Shown: positions 1 through 8,952 of the stretch, one piece after another
Numbering within the stretch: the stretch's first letter is position 1
Layout of the letters: each line of letters begins with the position of its first letter
Assembly: GCA_002783405.1 (NCBI GenBank)
Contig: PFGG01000066.1
Span: 1 to 64,000 of the forward strand
Length of the DNA stretch: 64,000 nt
Direction: 5' to 3'
Source of the DNA: a bacterium (Candidatus Blackallbacteria) CG13_big_fil_rev_8_21_14_2_50_49_14
GTDB taxonomy: Bacteria; Cyanobacteriota; Sericytochromatia; UBA7694
Notes under the pieces: generated by a model
Seen by the model: only the letters and a program-made list of their open reading frames with translations
What the model was told of the DNA's origin: nothing
Databases searched by the model: none
Translations under genes and position numbers: made by a program

Positions 1-1573
1 TTTTCAGGTACTTTCAGCCCCCCAGCCGATCAATTGCCCTTCAGATTATCAATACTATGGCTATGCCTGTGCACAAACGGGTCTGGTTACAGCTTTAAAT
101 GCTTCTCTGGGCTTCTTTCCTGTGCCCCCCCCCACACCTGCAGGAGATTCTGTTTCTTTGACTTCTTCGGGTCTCTATTCACGAATTGTTGAAGGCCAGT
201 CAGGCTATTACTATGGTGTAAATGTGCTCGAAACAGGGCTCAATGCCCAGAATCAACCCATTGCAACCCGGCTGATTCTCAGTACAGGAGTGAATGCCTG
301 GGATCTGGGCTCGCTTAATGGGGGTTTCAGTCGAAATGTTTCCAGTTCCATCGAACTGGTCAGCAGCGATGGCTTGAATTTTACGCTGGATACCAGTCGT
401 TCCTGGCCAGCAGGGTTTGGCTTTAATTACCAATCAGACACAAACAAGCTGACCGATGGTGGTGAGGTTTGTGTTGAAGGTTCCTGGGGCACAAGCAATA
501 ACAGTATGTGGGTTAACTCTGCCAGCGGGGTTTGGAACCCGACTGAATCCAAAGCACAGTTTCAACTGAGTATCTCAGGCACGGCTCAAGGGGGAGCCTC
601 TGTTTTTGCTGTCAATTCTGAGGGAACGAGTTTCTGTTCAAACTATGGGGTGGGAGGGCCTTCTACCGCAAGTATTTCACTTGAAGTTTATTTGCCTCCC
701 CAGCCAGATCCCCAGCCTACGCCCACTCCTACGCCAAGTGAATCAAATCCACCTGACTCAGCCGCTGAAATTAGTTTGGAAGAATGCAGCAAAATTAACG
801 CCTATTGTCCAGTTGTACCTCGTTCTGGTGACTTTCAAATTCTGGCAAAAAAGAGAACACCCTTAGAATATCTCATCGCTTTACAAAAAGAATTGAGTTC
901 AGAACTCGCCAAAACAACAGCATTAATCTGGTATCAAAACGAAATTAATCGTTTACAAACACAAAATACAATACTTCGTGAAGAATTAAGACAAAGTATC
1001 CAAGCCTATCGTAATTCAAGTTCAAATTCCAAAAAACTTGTCGATGCCACAATCGATAAAATGCAAATGCTTATGAATACCAGAAAAATAATGGAGCGTT
1101 ACTATGCAGCAATTATCTATCTCAACAATGCCTCTGCGATGTTCCCTTGTGAATCTTGTGTAAAAAAAGCGCTACAAATTGTTGGCAAACAGGATAAAGG
1201 AGATCTGTTTGAACGCGAAATTTTGGAGATTTATCGCAATACGGTCGCGTCAAATCCCCTCAGTATGAAAACAAATCTTACCTATCAATTGCCAGGAAGA
1301 TCAGATACCTATGAGCTTGATTTTGAATCCAGTGATCGTGTTGGAGAAATCTCAAATCAATTAAGACGGTTTAAAGGAGGAAAGGATGATCAAATTGAAC
1401 GCCACCTTGAGTATGCCCACACTCAGGGGGGAGGAAAGCCAGTCGAATTGGTCTATGGTTATAATACGAAAGAACAGGAACTCAATAAAATCCGTACAGA
1501 TTTTGCCTCACAAATTCGAGCTGGAAATCTGATCTTAACCGACTGGAGAGATGTGGTTCTGCCCCCTCTATGA
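1..1573 (+). CDS. Large secreted/surface protein with possible toxin C-terminus (5' truncated by window edge)
   Basis: The frame (codons from base 2) is open to the window edge, so the true start lies outside; the GTG at 122 is not a credible start. The visible ~520 residues have a Ser/Gly/Asn-rich, probably extracellular beta-rich part up to about base 690, a Pro/Thr/Gln linker at about 694-745, then a different C-terminal part. This holds a Cys pair (ECSKINAYC), a predicted coiled coil at about 860-1060, a CESC motif, and a final charged block with FKGGKDDQIERHLEYA. The layout (long exported stalk, linker, variable AT-richer tip, overlapping downstream gene) is that of polymorphic toxins. 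The final block is loosely reminiscent of restriction-endonuclease-fold toxins, but I cannot name a family. The stop overlaps the next gene as ATGA. Function inferred; gene structure solid. Confidence 0.7.
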   Translation, partial: FQVLSAPQPINCPSDYQYYGYACAQTGLVTALNASLGFFPVPPPTPAGDSVSLTSSGLYSRIVEGQSGYYYGVNVLETGLNAQNQPIATRLILSTGVNAWDLGSLNGGFSRNVSSSIELVSSDGLNFTLDTSRSWPAGFGFNYQSDTNKLTDGGEVCVEGSWGTSNNSMWVNSASGVWNPTESKAQFQLSISGTAQGGASVFAVNSEGTSFCSNYGVGGPSTASISLEVYLPPQPDPQPTPTPTPSESNPPDSAAEISLEECSKINAYCPVVPRSGDFQILAKKRTPLEYLIALQKELSSELAKTTALIWYQNEINRLQTQNTILREELRQSIQAYRNSSSNSKKLVDATIDKMQMLMNTRKIMERYYAAIIYLNNASAMFPCESCVKKALQIVGKQDKGDLFEREILEIYRNTVASNPLSMKTNLTYQLPGRSDTYELDFESSDRVGEISNQLRRFKGGKDDQIERHLEYAHTQGGGKPVELVYGYNTKEQELNKIRTDFASQIRAGNLILTDWRDVVLPPL

Positions 1574-2646
1574 GAAACGAGCCTGTAGAATTTACTTTTT
1601 TTGGATTTCAAAAAAAATATCTGGATACATTTTTAGATCAGTGGTTTCTCTTTGATGAGAAAAATTATGTGCGAGAACATCGATATGATTCAAAAATAAA
1701 ACCCTTTGGTTATGAGTATGCCTCAAGATTTCAGCGAAAATTCTGGAATTATTCAGAATTCATAGCTTACTGTAAAAGCCAAGCTGAAGTAAATCTGGGT
1801 ATTTTTGGAAAACTTAGGCTTGAAGGCACAAATATTGGCCAGGGAATGTCGTGTGAAATTTTCACCTCTGGCCCCATGCCCCGTCTGGAATTTTGTTTTA
1901 ATGAATTTGCCATCAGAGAAGCTGAAGATGAAGAGCTTGAAATGATGTACGACTATGTCAAACGCATGGCTGAAACATTTGAAATTCCCTATGTGGTCTT
2001 TTGTGAGGTATCAACAAGTCCAGAAGAATTTAGATTTGATGGCAAGAGCCTGGAAATAGATCTCATTCTTTTAAATCAAAGCATGGACGATGATGAGTTT
2101 ATTGATCGCATCTGGGTTCACAAGGGTTGGCCCGCTCCAGATAATTATCCCGTGATCTATGTTCAAACCTATCCTGGTAGCTACCAGGAATATCAAAGTA
2201 TTCGCTTTGATGGAAAAACACAAGATCTCTATGATCAAAGAAGAGAGGAGCGAGCAAGGGAGAAAGATCCGCTAACAGGTCAAGCTATTGCGCAAGAAAT
2301 CCATTCTGAAGAAAAAAAGCAGACCTTTTCTTGGGATGGTTCTTACCATACCGTTCCCTACGAACCAGCCAGCAACTATCCTCTCAGTGTGCCTCAAAAA
2401 AACAAAATGAAATTTGATTTACTGGCTTTAATCGATAATCTTATCAACAACCGAATTTCATATGCCATTTTTTCTGATGAATTTTCAGATCTACTCTATA
2501 AGGTTCCTCATTTCTGCATGTTTAAGACAGATCTCTCTTTCTTTGAGGAAATAGATCGTCTCACATATTTGTCTTTAAATGAAAACGAAATAAAAATGGA
2601 AATAGAGAAACGCTACAAGCAGTATTCAAAAAGCAACAGAGATTGA
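1570..2646 (+). CDS. Putative immunity protein for the upstream toxin-like gene
   Basis: 358 residues, no signal peptide or membrane segment, acidic and rich in Phe/Tyr. It starts at an ATG overlapping the upstream stop (ATGA), so translation is probably coupled. The first ~240 residues match nothing I recognise. The last ~80 residues (from MKFDLLALIDNL to the end) have the helical pattern of the colicin-D-type 'self-protective immunity' family (Pfam Colicin_immun): a short helix, an Ile-Ser turn, an F-x3-F helix, then an 'EEIDRLTYLSLNENEIK' segment. That resemblance is by eye. The gene is clearly more AT-rich than the housekeeping genes, which suggests recent acquisition with the toxin tip. 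It could instead be an unrelated cytosolic protein of the same operon. Confidence 0.65.
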   Translation: MRNEPVEFTFFGFQKKYLDTFLDQWFLFDEKNYVREHRYDSKIKPFGYEYASRFQRKFWNYSEFIAYCKSQAEVNLGIFGKLRLEGTNIGQGMSCEIFTSGPMPRLEFCFNEFAIREAEDEELEMMYDYVKRMAETFEIPYVVFCEVSTSPEEFRFDGKSLEIDLILLNQSMDDDEFIDRIWVHKGWPAPDNYPVIYVQTYPGSYQEYQSIRFDGKTQDLYDQRREERAREKDPLTGQAIAQEIHSEEKKQTFSWDGSYHTVPYEPASNYPLSVPQKNKMKFDLLALIDNLINNRISYAIFSDEFSDLLYKVPHFCMFKTDLSFFEEIDRLTYLSLNENEIKMEIEKRYKQYSKSNRD

Positions 2647-2950
2647 TCGAGACTCTTAGCCAACCCAATCGGCCCTAGAAAAACCAGCCTTCACCAACCT
2701 GAAAAGCCCCACTCCGAACAGAGTGACAACAAGCTTCAGGTATCAAACACAAAACAAGCCAAAATACCCGCAGATCTAGAGATCCAAGCAAAATTTTGCT
2801 ATAGTAAAAGAAAGGTCTGATTAAGGACTGAACAGATCATTAAGTGATCTTTAAGTTTCTTCTAAGTTTATAGAAGCCTTCACAAGATCCTGACAGCCTT
2901 TTGCGACAATACCTGTGTGAAGTTTGCCAAAACCCGGAGGAACCCGAACC
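2647..2950 (+). promoter_or_regulatory. Intergenic leader with TGn-extended -10
   Basis: No gene seen. A TGC-TATAGT extended -10 lies at 2797-2805 with no good -35, giving a leader of about 140 nt to the ATG at 2951. A short inverted repeat AGATCA/TGATCT sits at 2834-2839/2845-2850 inside the leader. A GGAGGA ribosome-binding site is at 2936-2941. Confidence 0.5.
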
Positions 2951-3625
2951 ATGCCGAACCTGAGACCCCTCAACGAAATTATGCCCGCTCAACAGTATCA
3001 GCCTCAACAGCCTGTACAACCTCAGCCTCAACCCGCTGAGCAATACCAACCCCAACCTGCCATGCCTGGCAACCTGCGTGTCGAACAACTGACCAACTCT
3101 GCTCAAATGCAGAGTTTTCAGAACAACGGCCGTGTTGAAGTTGTCATTCAGGATCGCACCCGGGGTCACTTCGTTATTTCTGCAGATCAGCTGAATATCT
3201 CCATGGTGGATCAACAGACCGGCGGCATCGGTCTGGGTAACGAACTTCGCATGTTTGACGCCAATGGTGATGGCTGGCTGGTAGAACAAGAACTTCAAAC
3301 TGCAATTGGTTCCGCTCCCGTTGGCGAAGGCACTTCCAAATTTGAACACGTTGCATCCACCACCCTGGGTGGCGGTATGTTCGGTGCAGCGGTTGGCGGA
3401 ATCGCCGCAAAAATGGGTCTGGATATCGGCAGCAAGCTCGGTGGCAAATTTGCAGGAACCAAAGGCTGGATGATCGGTGCTGGCGCTGGCGCAGCTGTCG
3501 GTCTGGTCGCAGGTTTTATCACCCACAAAGGCAACAAGGCCAATGACTCAGCCCCTGCCAATGTCAATGGCTACCGTGCTGAAACTCAGTGGAACGAAAG
3601 CCGTTTGGCCAAGACCGTTCTCTAA
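2951..3625 (+). CDS. Gln/Pro-rich protein with EF-hand and glycine-zipper segment
   Basis: Start set to the ATG at 2951, which has GGAGGA nine bases upstream; the frame also opens at a TTG at 2924 without such support. 224 residues. Residues ~10-45 are Gln/Pro/Tyr-rich repeats (QPQQPVQPQPQ). A canonical EF-hand loop spans D103-E114 (DANGDGWLVEQE) with Asp/Asn/Asp at positions 1, 3 and 5 and Glu at 12, so calcium binding is plausible. Residues ~138-200 are Gly/Ala-rich (GGGMFGAAVGGIAAKMG and GAGAGAAVGLVAGF), like glycine-zipper membrane segments. There is no signal peptide. The low-complexity N-terminus resembles those of the tandem paralogues at 40453-42369. Monocistronic, closed by a strong terminator. 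Function unknown; domain features are directly visible. Confidence 0.8.
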   Translation: MPNLRPLNEIMPAQQYQPQQPVQPQPQPAEQYQPQPAMPGNLRVEQLTNSAQMQSFQNNGRVEVVIQDRTRGHFVISADQLNISMVDQQTGGIGLGNELRMFDANGDGWLVEQELQTAIGSAPVGEGTSKFEHVASTTLGGGMFGAAVGGIAAKMGLDIGSKLGGKFAGTKGWMIGAGAGAAVGLVAGFITHKGNKANDSAPANVNGYRAETQWNESRLAKTVL

Positions 3626-3641
3626 ACAAACTTCACAACCA

Positions 3642-3667
3642 AGCCCCGGAAATTCCGGGGCTTTTTT
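3642..3667 (+). terminator. Rho-independent terminator
   Basis: Stem AGCCCCGG/CCGGGGCT around AAATT, followed by six T. It lies 17 bases after the stop of the EF-hand gene. Confidence 0.9.
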
Positions 3668-3934
3668 CATGGGAAGATTTTGGGGCTGACTTCTGTTGAG
3701 AACCTCCAGGCAGTTCCCACGTGCCAGCGTTTAGAGCATTAAGCAACGCAGACGACTTCAGCGAAACTTCGTATGAACCCTCAAGAGAAACGCTCAGAGC
3801 GGATCCGTCTCTCGCGCCCAAAGTCTATTCAGGCAGGCCAACCCCAAAATCAGGGCTGAATGCTCAGGTAAAAGCCATACGAGAGCTTGAGTCGTTCAAG
3901 CTTTGTATCTGCACGGGTTGGTTTCTGGAAGTGA
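3668..3934. other. Intergenic stretch, possible repeat or degraded sequence
   Basis: About 270 bases between two convergent transcription units. Short open frames exist on both strands but have no ribosome-binding site or recognisable protein. The GC content is like coding DNA, so it may be a dispersed repeat or a gene remnant; this cannot be decided from one copy. Confidence 0.3.
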
Positions 3935-3974
3935 AAATCTAGCCCAGCAGAGACAAGAAAATCCCTGCTGGGCT
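3935..3974 (-). terminator. Terminator-like hairpin after nuoN
   Basis: Perfect 10-bp inverted repeat AGCCCAGCAG (3941-3950) / CTGCTGGGCT (3965-3974). On the minus strand it is followed by AGATTTTC, a weak T-tract. It is 11 bases past the nuoN stop. Confidence 0.6.
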
Positions 3975-3985
3975 TCAAGTGTGAA

Positions 3986-5479
3986 TTATAAAAAGCTGGT
4001 GCCCTGTAGCCACTGCAAAAGGGGAACCAAGCCAGGAAAAACATTGAGGAAATTCACCGGGGCAAAGCCGGCCCAAAGCACAGCAAAACCACTGCAGCCC
4101 AAAACAGCGCCCAAGGCGATCGGACGCACACGGGGCGCTTCGAGATGGGGGGCGGTGGGCTCCATATAAAGGGTCATGATCACCTTCAGATAATAGACAA
4201 TTGAAAGTATGCTGCCCAAAATAGCCACAGCGACAACCGCTGTCTGCTGCGCTTGAATCGCCGTTAAAAACAGATAGTATTTGGCAAAGAAACCACCCAG
4301 GGGGGGAACGCCAATAAAAGAGAAAAACAAAATACTCAGCCCCAAAGCCGTCAGTGGATAGCGCTTGCCCAAACCTGCAAGATCTGAAATCTGAACAAAT
4401 TCTTCGTTTTGCGAACTGAGCCAGGTCAGGGCTGTAAAAATGCCCAAAGAACTGAGCACATAGATCAAAAGATAATAGAGCAGCGCGGGAATGGCTTCAT
4501 TCCCAGCGTGCAGGGCCAGAGCGGTCAGCCCGGTAAGCAGATAGCCCGTATGCGCGATACTGGAATAGGCAAGCATGCGTTTGATATTGCGCTGGGTATA
4601 AGCCAGAATATTCCCACCGAGAATGGTTAGAATCGCGAGCACGCCCACAACTTCCACCCAATAGGACTTCAGCGAGATAAAACCCTCTCCTAAAACGCGG
4701 ATCATCAATGCGAAAAAAGCAGCTTTCACAGCCGTGGCCATAAACCCCGTCACGGGCATTGAAGCCCCTTCGTAGGCATCGGGAGACCAGGTATGAAAGG
4801 GAACCGCTGCCACCTTAAAGGCCATGCCAATCAGCACCAGCATCAGGCCCATGCCCGCCAAAGGCTCAAGAGGATGGGTTGAGAAATAGGTGTGTAAAGC
4901 GTAAAGACGGGTAGACGCAACCGAGCCATAGAGCATGGCAATGCCATAGAGCAGCAGGGCTGAGGCCAGAGAGCCCAAAAGAAAATATTTAAAGGCCCCT
5001 TCATTGGCGCGAATATTGTTGCGGGCATAGCCCACCAAGACATAGATCGCTACCGAGACCACTTCCAGGGCAATATACAAAGTAATCAGATCACGGCTGG
5101 AACTCAAGAGCAACATGCCACTCAAAGCGAAGAAGAGCAGGGCATAGAATTCGGCCTGCACCAATCCCTCACGCTCAAGATAATAGGAAGCATTCAAAAC
5201 CGTCACAAAGGTAGCAACCGTCAATAAAAGATGGAAAAAGAGTGCATAGGGATCCACCATCAGGTAACCGCCCATGATTTCGGCATTGGGCCAGTCAATA
5301 TACGCTTTGATCGAGGCAGCACCCACACAGCCCAGCCCCACTATTGAGAGATAAAAGAGCAAGGAGCCCTGTTTACGGGAGGGAACAAAGACCCCGATCA
5401 AGAGCAGTACAAGCCCCCAGAAAACAGGCAGAGCGACGGGTAAAAAAACAGACCATTTATCCATGGAAAGAGGCATCAC
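3986..5479 (-). CDS. nuoN: NADH-quinone oxidoreductase subunit N
   Basis: Antiporter-like subunit of the Complex I membrane arm; translocates protons while electrons pass from NADH to quinone. 497 residues with about 14 hydrophobic helices, the usual size. The family's central segment is clear: FKVAAVPFHTWSPDAYEG, followed by a Lys-containing helix (ATAVKAAFFALMIRV). The start at 5479 overlaps the end of nuoM by 23 bases; an alternative ATG at 5464 (MDKWS) would nearly remove the overlap. Last gene of the nuoJKLMN unit, followed by a hairpin at 3941-3974. Confidence 0.96.
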   Translation of the reverse strand: MMPLSMDKWSVFLPVALPVFWGLVLLLIGVFVPSRKQGSLLFYLSIVGLGCVGAASIKAYIDWPNAEIMGGYLMVDPYALFFHLLLTVATFVTVLNASYYLEREGLVQAEFYALLFFALSGMLLLSSSRDLITLYIALEVVSVAIYVLVGYARNNIRANEGAFKYFLLGSLASALLLYGIAMLYGSVASTRLYALHTYFSTHPLEPLAGMGLMLVLIGMAFKVAAVPFHTWSPDAYEGASMPVTGFMATAVKAAFFALMIRVLGEGFISLKSYWVEVVGVLAILTILGGNILAYTQRNIKRMLAYSSIAHTGYLLTGLTALALHAGNEAIPALLYYLLIYVLSSLGIFTALTWLSSQNEEFVQISDLAGLGKRYPLTALGLSILFFSFIGVPPLGGFFAKYYLFLTAIQAQQTAVVAVAILGSILSIVYYLKVIMTLYMEPTAPHLEAPRVRPIALGAVLGCSGFAVLWAGFAPVNFLNVFPGLVPLLQWLQGTSFL

Positions 5480-6980
5480 TTTCGGGCGAGATCACCTGCT
5501 GGGGAAAATTGCGAAACTGTAGATACTGCTGAACAGAAGACTTTGTACGCTCCAGAACAGGCGCGGTATAAAGCCCCATCAAAACTACAGCCAGCACCAG
5601 CGGGACAAAAACAGCCTGACACAAGGGGGCCAGGGTAAGAGAAGTCTCTCGTTGCGGGGCATGAAAGGCTCCAAAAAGAAAACGTTGGTTTAACCAGAGC
5701 ATATACGCGGCAGAAAGGATCAGGGTCAGAGCGGCTCCGGCTCCCAAGAGGGGAGAATGGGTGGTCACACCCAAAAGAATCAAAAACTCACCGACAAAGC
5801 CATTCAGACCCGGCACGCCAATCGAGGCAAAACTAAACAGTGAAAAAAGCACGGCGAAAAGAGGTGCTGGCTTGGCCAAGCCACCCAACTCAGCAATCTC
5901 GGTGGTGCCATAATGCTCTTCAATCAAGCTGACCAATAAAAAGAGTGCGCCAGTGGCCACCGCGTGGTTAATGATGTGATAGAGGGTTCCCTGCAAACTG
6001 CTCTGATTCCAGCTAAAGACTCCCAAAGCCAGCAAAGACATATGGCTGAACGAAGAATAGGCAAGTAAACGCTTGAGATTGGTCTGGCCCAAGGCCGCAA
6101 AAGCCCCGTACACAACCCCCAAGACCGCCAGCCCAGACAGGTAAGGGGCCCATTGGGTCATCGACTCAGGAAAAAGCGGAACCACTATCCGAATCAGGCC
6201 ATAGATTCCCATTTTGGCCATCAGACCTGACAAAAGAAAAGTCACCAGCGAAGGGGCTTCTTGATAGGTATCCGGCAACCAAGTATGCAAAGGGAAAAGC
6301 GGAACCTTGATCAAAAACGCCAGGGCAAAGCCAAAGAAGAGCAGATCGACCAAAGGCGTCAAGGGCAGATGCAGTTGATACAGAACCGGCAGCGAAAAAC
6401 TCCAGTCCCCTGTTTTAGCGTGGTACTGAACTCCCAGATAGAGAATGCTGAACAAAAGCACCAGCGAACCCACCATGGTATAAATCACGAATTTTAAAAC
6501 CGCTTGTTTGCGTTTGGGGCCGCCCCAAAGGCCGATCATAAAAAAGGCAGGAATCAACATGAGTTCCCAAAACAGGTAAAAGAGGAAGAGATTCAAAGCC
6601 AAAACGGTTCCCAAAAGACCCGCCTCAAAGAGCAAAAGCAGCGCAAAGAAAGAACCCGGATAGGCTTTTTTCGAAGCATAGGCCATCAGCATGGCAATCA
6701 GGATAAAAACAGGAATCAGCAAAACCAAAAAGAGGCTGATGCCATCCACCGCCAGATGGTACTCAATCCCAAAGCGTGGAATCCAGTTCAGTTTTTCTTC
6801 CATCTGAAATAGATTCTGGGGTTGAAAACGCAGCAGTACAGCAGCCGCTAAAAGCAGATCAAGCAAAGCAATCACAATCGCGCTGGGTTTCACCAGATGC
6901 TCGGCTTTACGCGCAAGCGCAAGAAGAGCCAGACCACCCACAAAGGGAAGAAAAATAAGCAGACTTAAGAGATGGTTCAT
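5457..6980 (-). CDS. nuoM: NADH-quinone oxidoreductase subunit M
   Basis: Second antiporter-like proton channel of Complex I, in the cytoplasmic membrane. 507 residues, highly hydrophobic. Family signatures seen: LFWELMLIPAFFMIGLWGG (helix 5 with the essential Glu), FLIKVPLFPLHTWLPDTYQE (helix 7 Lys and broken helix), and a late LIEEHYGTTEIAELGGLAK. Overlaps nuoL by 4 bases (ATGA-type) and nuoN by 23, so translation is coupled through the operon. Confidence 0.97.
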   Translation of the reverse strand: MNHLLSLLIFLPFVGGLALLALARKAEHLVKPSAIVIALLDLLLAAAVLLRFQPQNLFQMEEKLNWIPRFGIEYHLAVDGISLFLVLLIPVFILIAMLMAYASKKAYPGSFFALLLLFEAGLLGTVLALNLFLFYLFWELMLIPAFFMIGLWGGPKRKQAVLKFVIYTMVGSLVLLFSILYLGVQYHAKTGDWSFSLPVLYQLHLPLTPLVDLLFFGFALAFLIKVPLFPLHTWLPDTYQEAPSLVTFLLSGLMAKMGIYGLIRIVVPLFPESMTQWAPYLSGLAVLGVVYGAFAALGQTNLKRLLAYSSFSHMSLLALGVFSWNQSSLQGTLYHIINHAVATGALFLLVSLIEEHYGTTEIAELGGLAKPAPLFAVLFSLFSFASIGVPGLNGFVGEFLILLGVTTHSPLLGAGAALTLILSAAYMLWLNQRFLFGAFHAPQRETSLTLAPLCQAVFVPLVLAVVLMGLYTAPVLERTKSSVQQYLQFRNFPQQVISPESDASFHG

Positions 6981-8947
6981 AGCTCAAAAACTCCGGGTAA
7001 GTGCAAAAGAAGATAAAGGTAGACCAGAATAAACAGGCCAAAAAGCATATATTGGGCATAGGTTCTGACATGGCCTGTCTGTAAAGTGCGTAAAGAAAGG
7101 GAAAACACATAATAGGCCCAGGTTCCAGCCCGAATCACGCCATCAATCATAATCGGTTCAGCGACCTGGCGGCAGAACTGGCCCAAAGCCAACCAGGGTT
7201 TGACAATTCCTTTTTGGTAAAGCAGATCAAAACCAAATTTAGCATCCAAAAGCTGGGTAAAGGCATTGACCGGAATAGCAGGCACAGTGTCTGTAATTTT
7301 GCCAAAGCGTTTCAAGGCAAAGCCAATCCCAGCGGCAGCAGCCAAAACCGAAAGCGCCATCAGCATCAGAGAAACCCCCTGAACAGAAGCTGCGGCGACA
7401 GGGTGCTCGCCATACAGGGGCGAAAGCCAGTGAACAAACCAATTGGGCAAGCCCAATGTTGCTGGCATCCCTAAGAAACCCACGCTGACTGCGCCCAGGC
7501 CCAAAAGCGCCAAAGGCAATTTCATCAACAAAGGCTCAGATTGAGGCGCGTGGTCTCCACGGTAAGTGCCCCCAAAGGCCAAAAAGTAAAGGCGGAACAT
7601 ATAAAAAGCGGTGAGCGCAGCGGTTACAAGCCCCACGCCCCAAAACAGATAGTGCTGTTTTTCCCAGAGCGACCAGAGAATTTCATCTTTGCTGAAAAAA
7701 CCCGCGAAGGGGGGAATACCGGCGATGGCCAGGCAGGAGACCAGCATCGCGGCATGGGTCACAGGCAAGTATTTACGCAACCCGCCCATTTTACGCAGGT
7801 CTTGCTCATGGTGAAGGGCATGAATAATCGCACCAGCGCCTAAAAACAGAGCGGCCTTGAAAAAGGCATGGGTAAAGACATGAAACATCCCTGCGGCATA
7901 AGCGCCACTGCCAACGCCCATGAACATATAGCCCAGCTGGCTGACGGTTGAATAGGCCAAGACCTTTTTAATATCATGCTGAACCAAGGCGATCAAGGCG
8001 GCCATCAAGGCCGTCAGAGAACCAATCAAAACAATCAGCCAGGCCACAGCGGGCGTTGCGGTATAAATAAAGTGCAGACGCGCCACCATATACACTCCCG
8101 CTGTCACCATCGTCGCAGCGTGAATCAGTGCACTGACCGGTGTTGGGCCCGCCATGGCATCGGGCAACCAAACATGCAGCGGAATCTGGGCTGACTTGCC
8201 CAAGGCACCGATCAAAAGCAAAAAGGCAATCACAGGCAGAATATAAAAATCAGAGGCTCCTATTTTGGCCTGAATCGTTGCAAAATCAAAGGCCCCGGTT
8301 TCTCTGAAAAGCAGAAAAATACCCAAGATAAAGCCGAAGTCACCGACCCGGTTGACCAAAAAGGCTTTGGTTCCGGCGCCCGCTTTTGCTGAATCTTCAA
8401 ACCAGAAACCAATCAAGAGATAAGAGCAGAGCCCAACCCCTTCCCAGCCCATAAACAAGCCGATGATATTATCGGAGAGAATCAGCAGCAACATGGCCCC
8501 TAAAAAGAGATTGAGCCAGGCAAAATAACGGGCAAAGCCCCGATCGCCATGCATATAGCTGAGCGAAAAGAGATGAATCAGGGTGCCTATAAACGTAATC
8601 ATCAGCACCATAATCGCGGAGAGATGATCCATGCTCAGACCCAGTTTGATTTGAAAACTGCCGGTATCGAGCCAGTTGAGCAAGGTGCTCTGCCAAACCG
8701 CAGCGGAATCACCCAGCATGGGCAAAAACAACAAGAGCGCAATCAAGGTGGCCAGCGCAGGTCCTGAACAGGCAATCGCTCCAACGACTTTTTCAGAAAG
8801 CCCCTGTTGCTGACGGGCATTGAATAAACTGCCCAAGCCCAAAACCAAGGCTCCCGCCAGAGGCAGCAGAACAATCAGATTTAAAAGCGGATTCAGCTGT
8901 AAAGCTGCCGTGGGCAGTGAAGTGTGTGCAGCAGAGTGAAGCAACAT
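6977..8947 (-). CDS. nuoL: NADH-quinone oxidoreductase subunit L
   Basis: Distal antiporter-like subunit of Complex I carrying the long lateral helix at its C-terminus. 656 residues. Visible signatures: FMGWEGVGLCSYLLIGFW, GKSAQIPLHVWLPDAM followed by AGPTPVSALIHAATMV, and FTHAFFKAALFLGAGAIIHA. The C-terminal ~110 residues have the expected amphipathic stretch and a final membrane anchor (YAQYMLFGLFILVYLYLLL). Five bases separate it from nuoK. Confidence 0.97.
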   Translation of the reverse strand: MLLHSAAHTSLPTAALQLNPLLNLIVLLPLAGALVLGLGSLFNARQQQGLSEKVVGAIACSGPALATLIALLLFLPMLGDSAAVWQSTLLNWLDTGSFQIKLGLSMDHLSAIMVLMITFIGTLIHLFSLSYMHGDRGFARYFAWLNLFLGAMLLLILSDNIIGLFMGWEGVGLCSYLLIGFWFEDSAKAGAGTKAFLVNRVGDFGFILGIFLLFRETGAFDFATIQAKIGASDFYILPVIAFLLLIGALGKSAQIPLHVWLPDAMAGPTPVSALIHAATMVTAGVYMVARLHFIYTATPAVAWLIVLIGSLTALMAALIALVQHDIKKVLAYSTVSQLGYMFMGVGSGAYAAGMFHVFTHAFFKAALFLGAGAIIHALHHEQDLRKMGGLRKYLPVTHAAMLVSCLAIAGIPPFAGFFSKDEILWSLWEKQHYLFWGVGLVTAALTAFYMFRLYFLAFGGTYRGDHAPQSEPLLMKLPLALLGLGAVSVGFLGMPATLGLPNWFVHWLSPLYGEHPVAAASVQGVSLMLMALSVLAAAAGIGFALKRFGKITDTVPAIPVNAFTQLLDAKFGFDLLYQKGIVKPWLALGQFCRQVAEPIMIDGVIRAGTWAYYVFSLSLRTLQTGHVRTYAQYMLFGLFILVYLYLLLHLPGVFEL

Positions 8948-8952
8948 CGCAA

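Noticed and set aside
2840-3526. 228-codon open frame antisense to the EF-hand gene
   Set aside because: The sense strand has the ribosome-binding site, EF-hand and terminator; the antisense frame has none.
3721-3942. Possible small gene after the EF-hand terminator
   Set aside because: GTG start without ribosome-binding site, no family resemblance, runs into the nuoN terminator hairpin.
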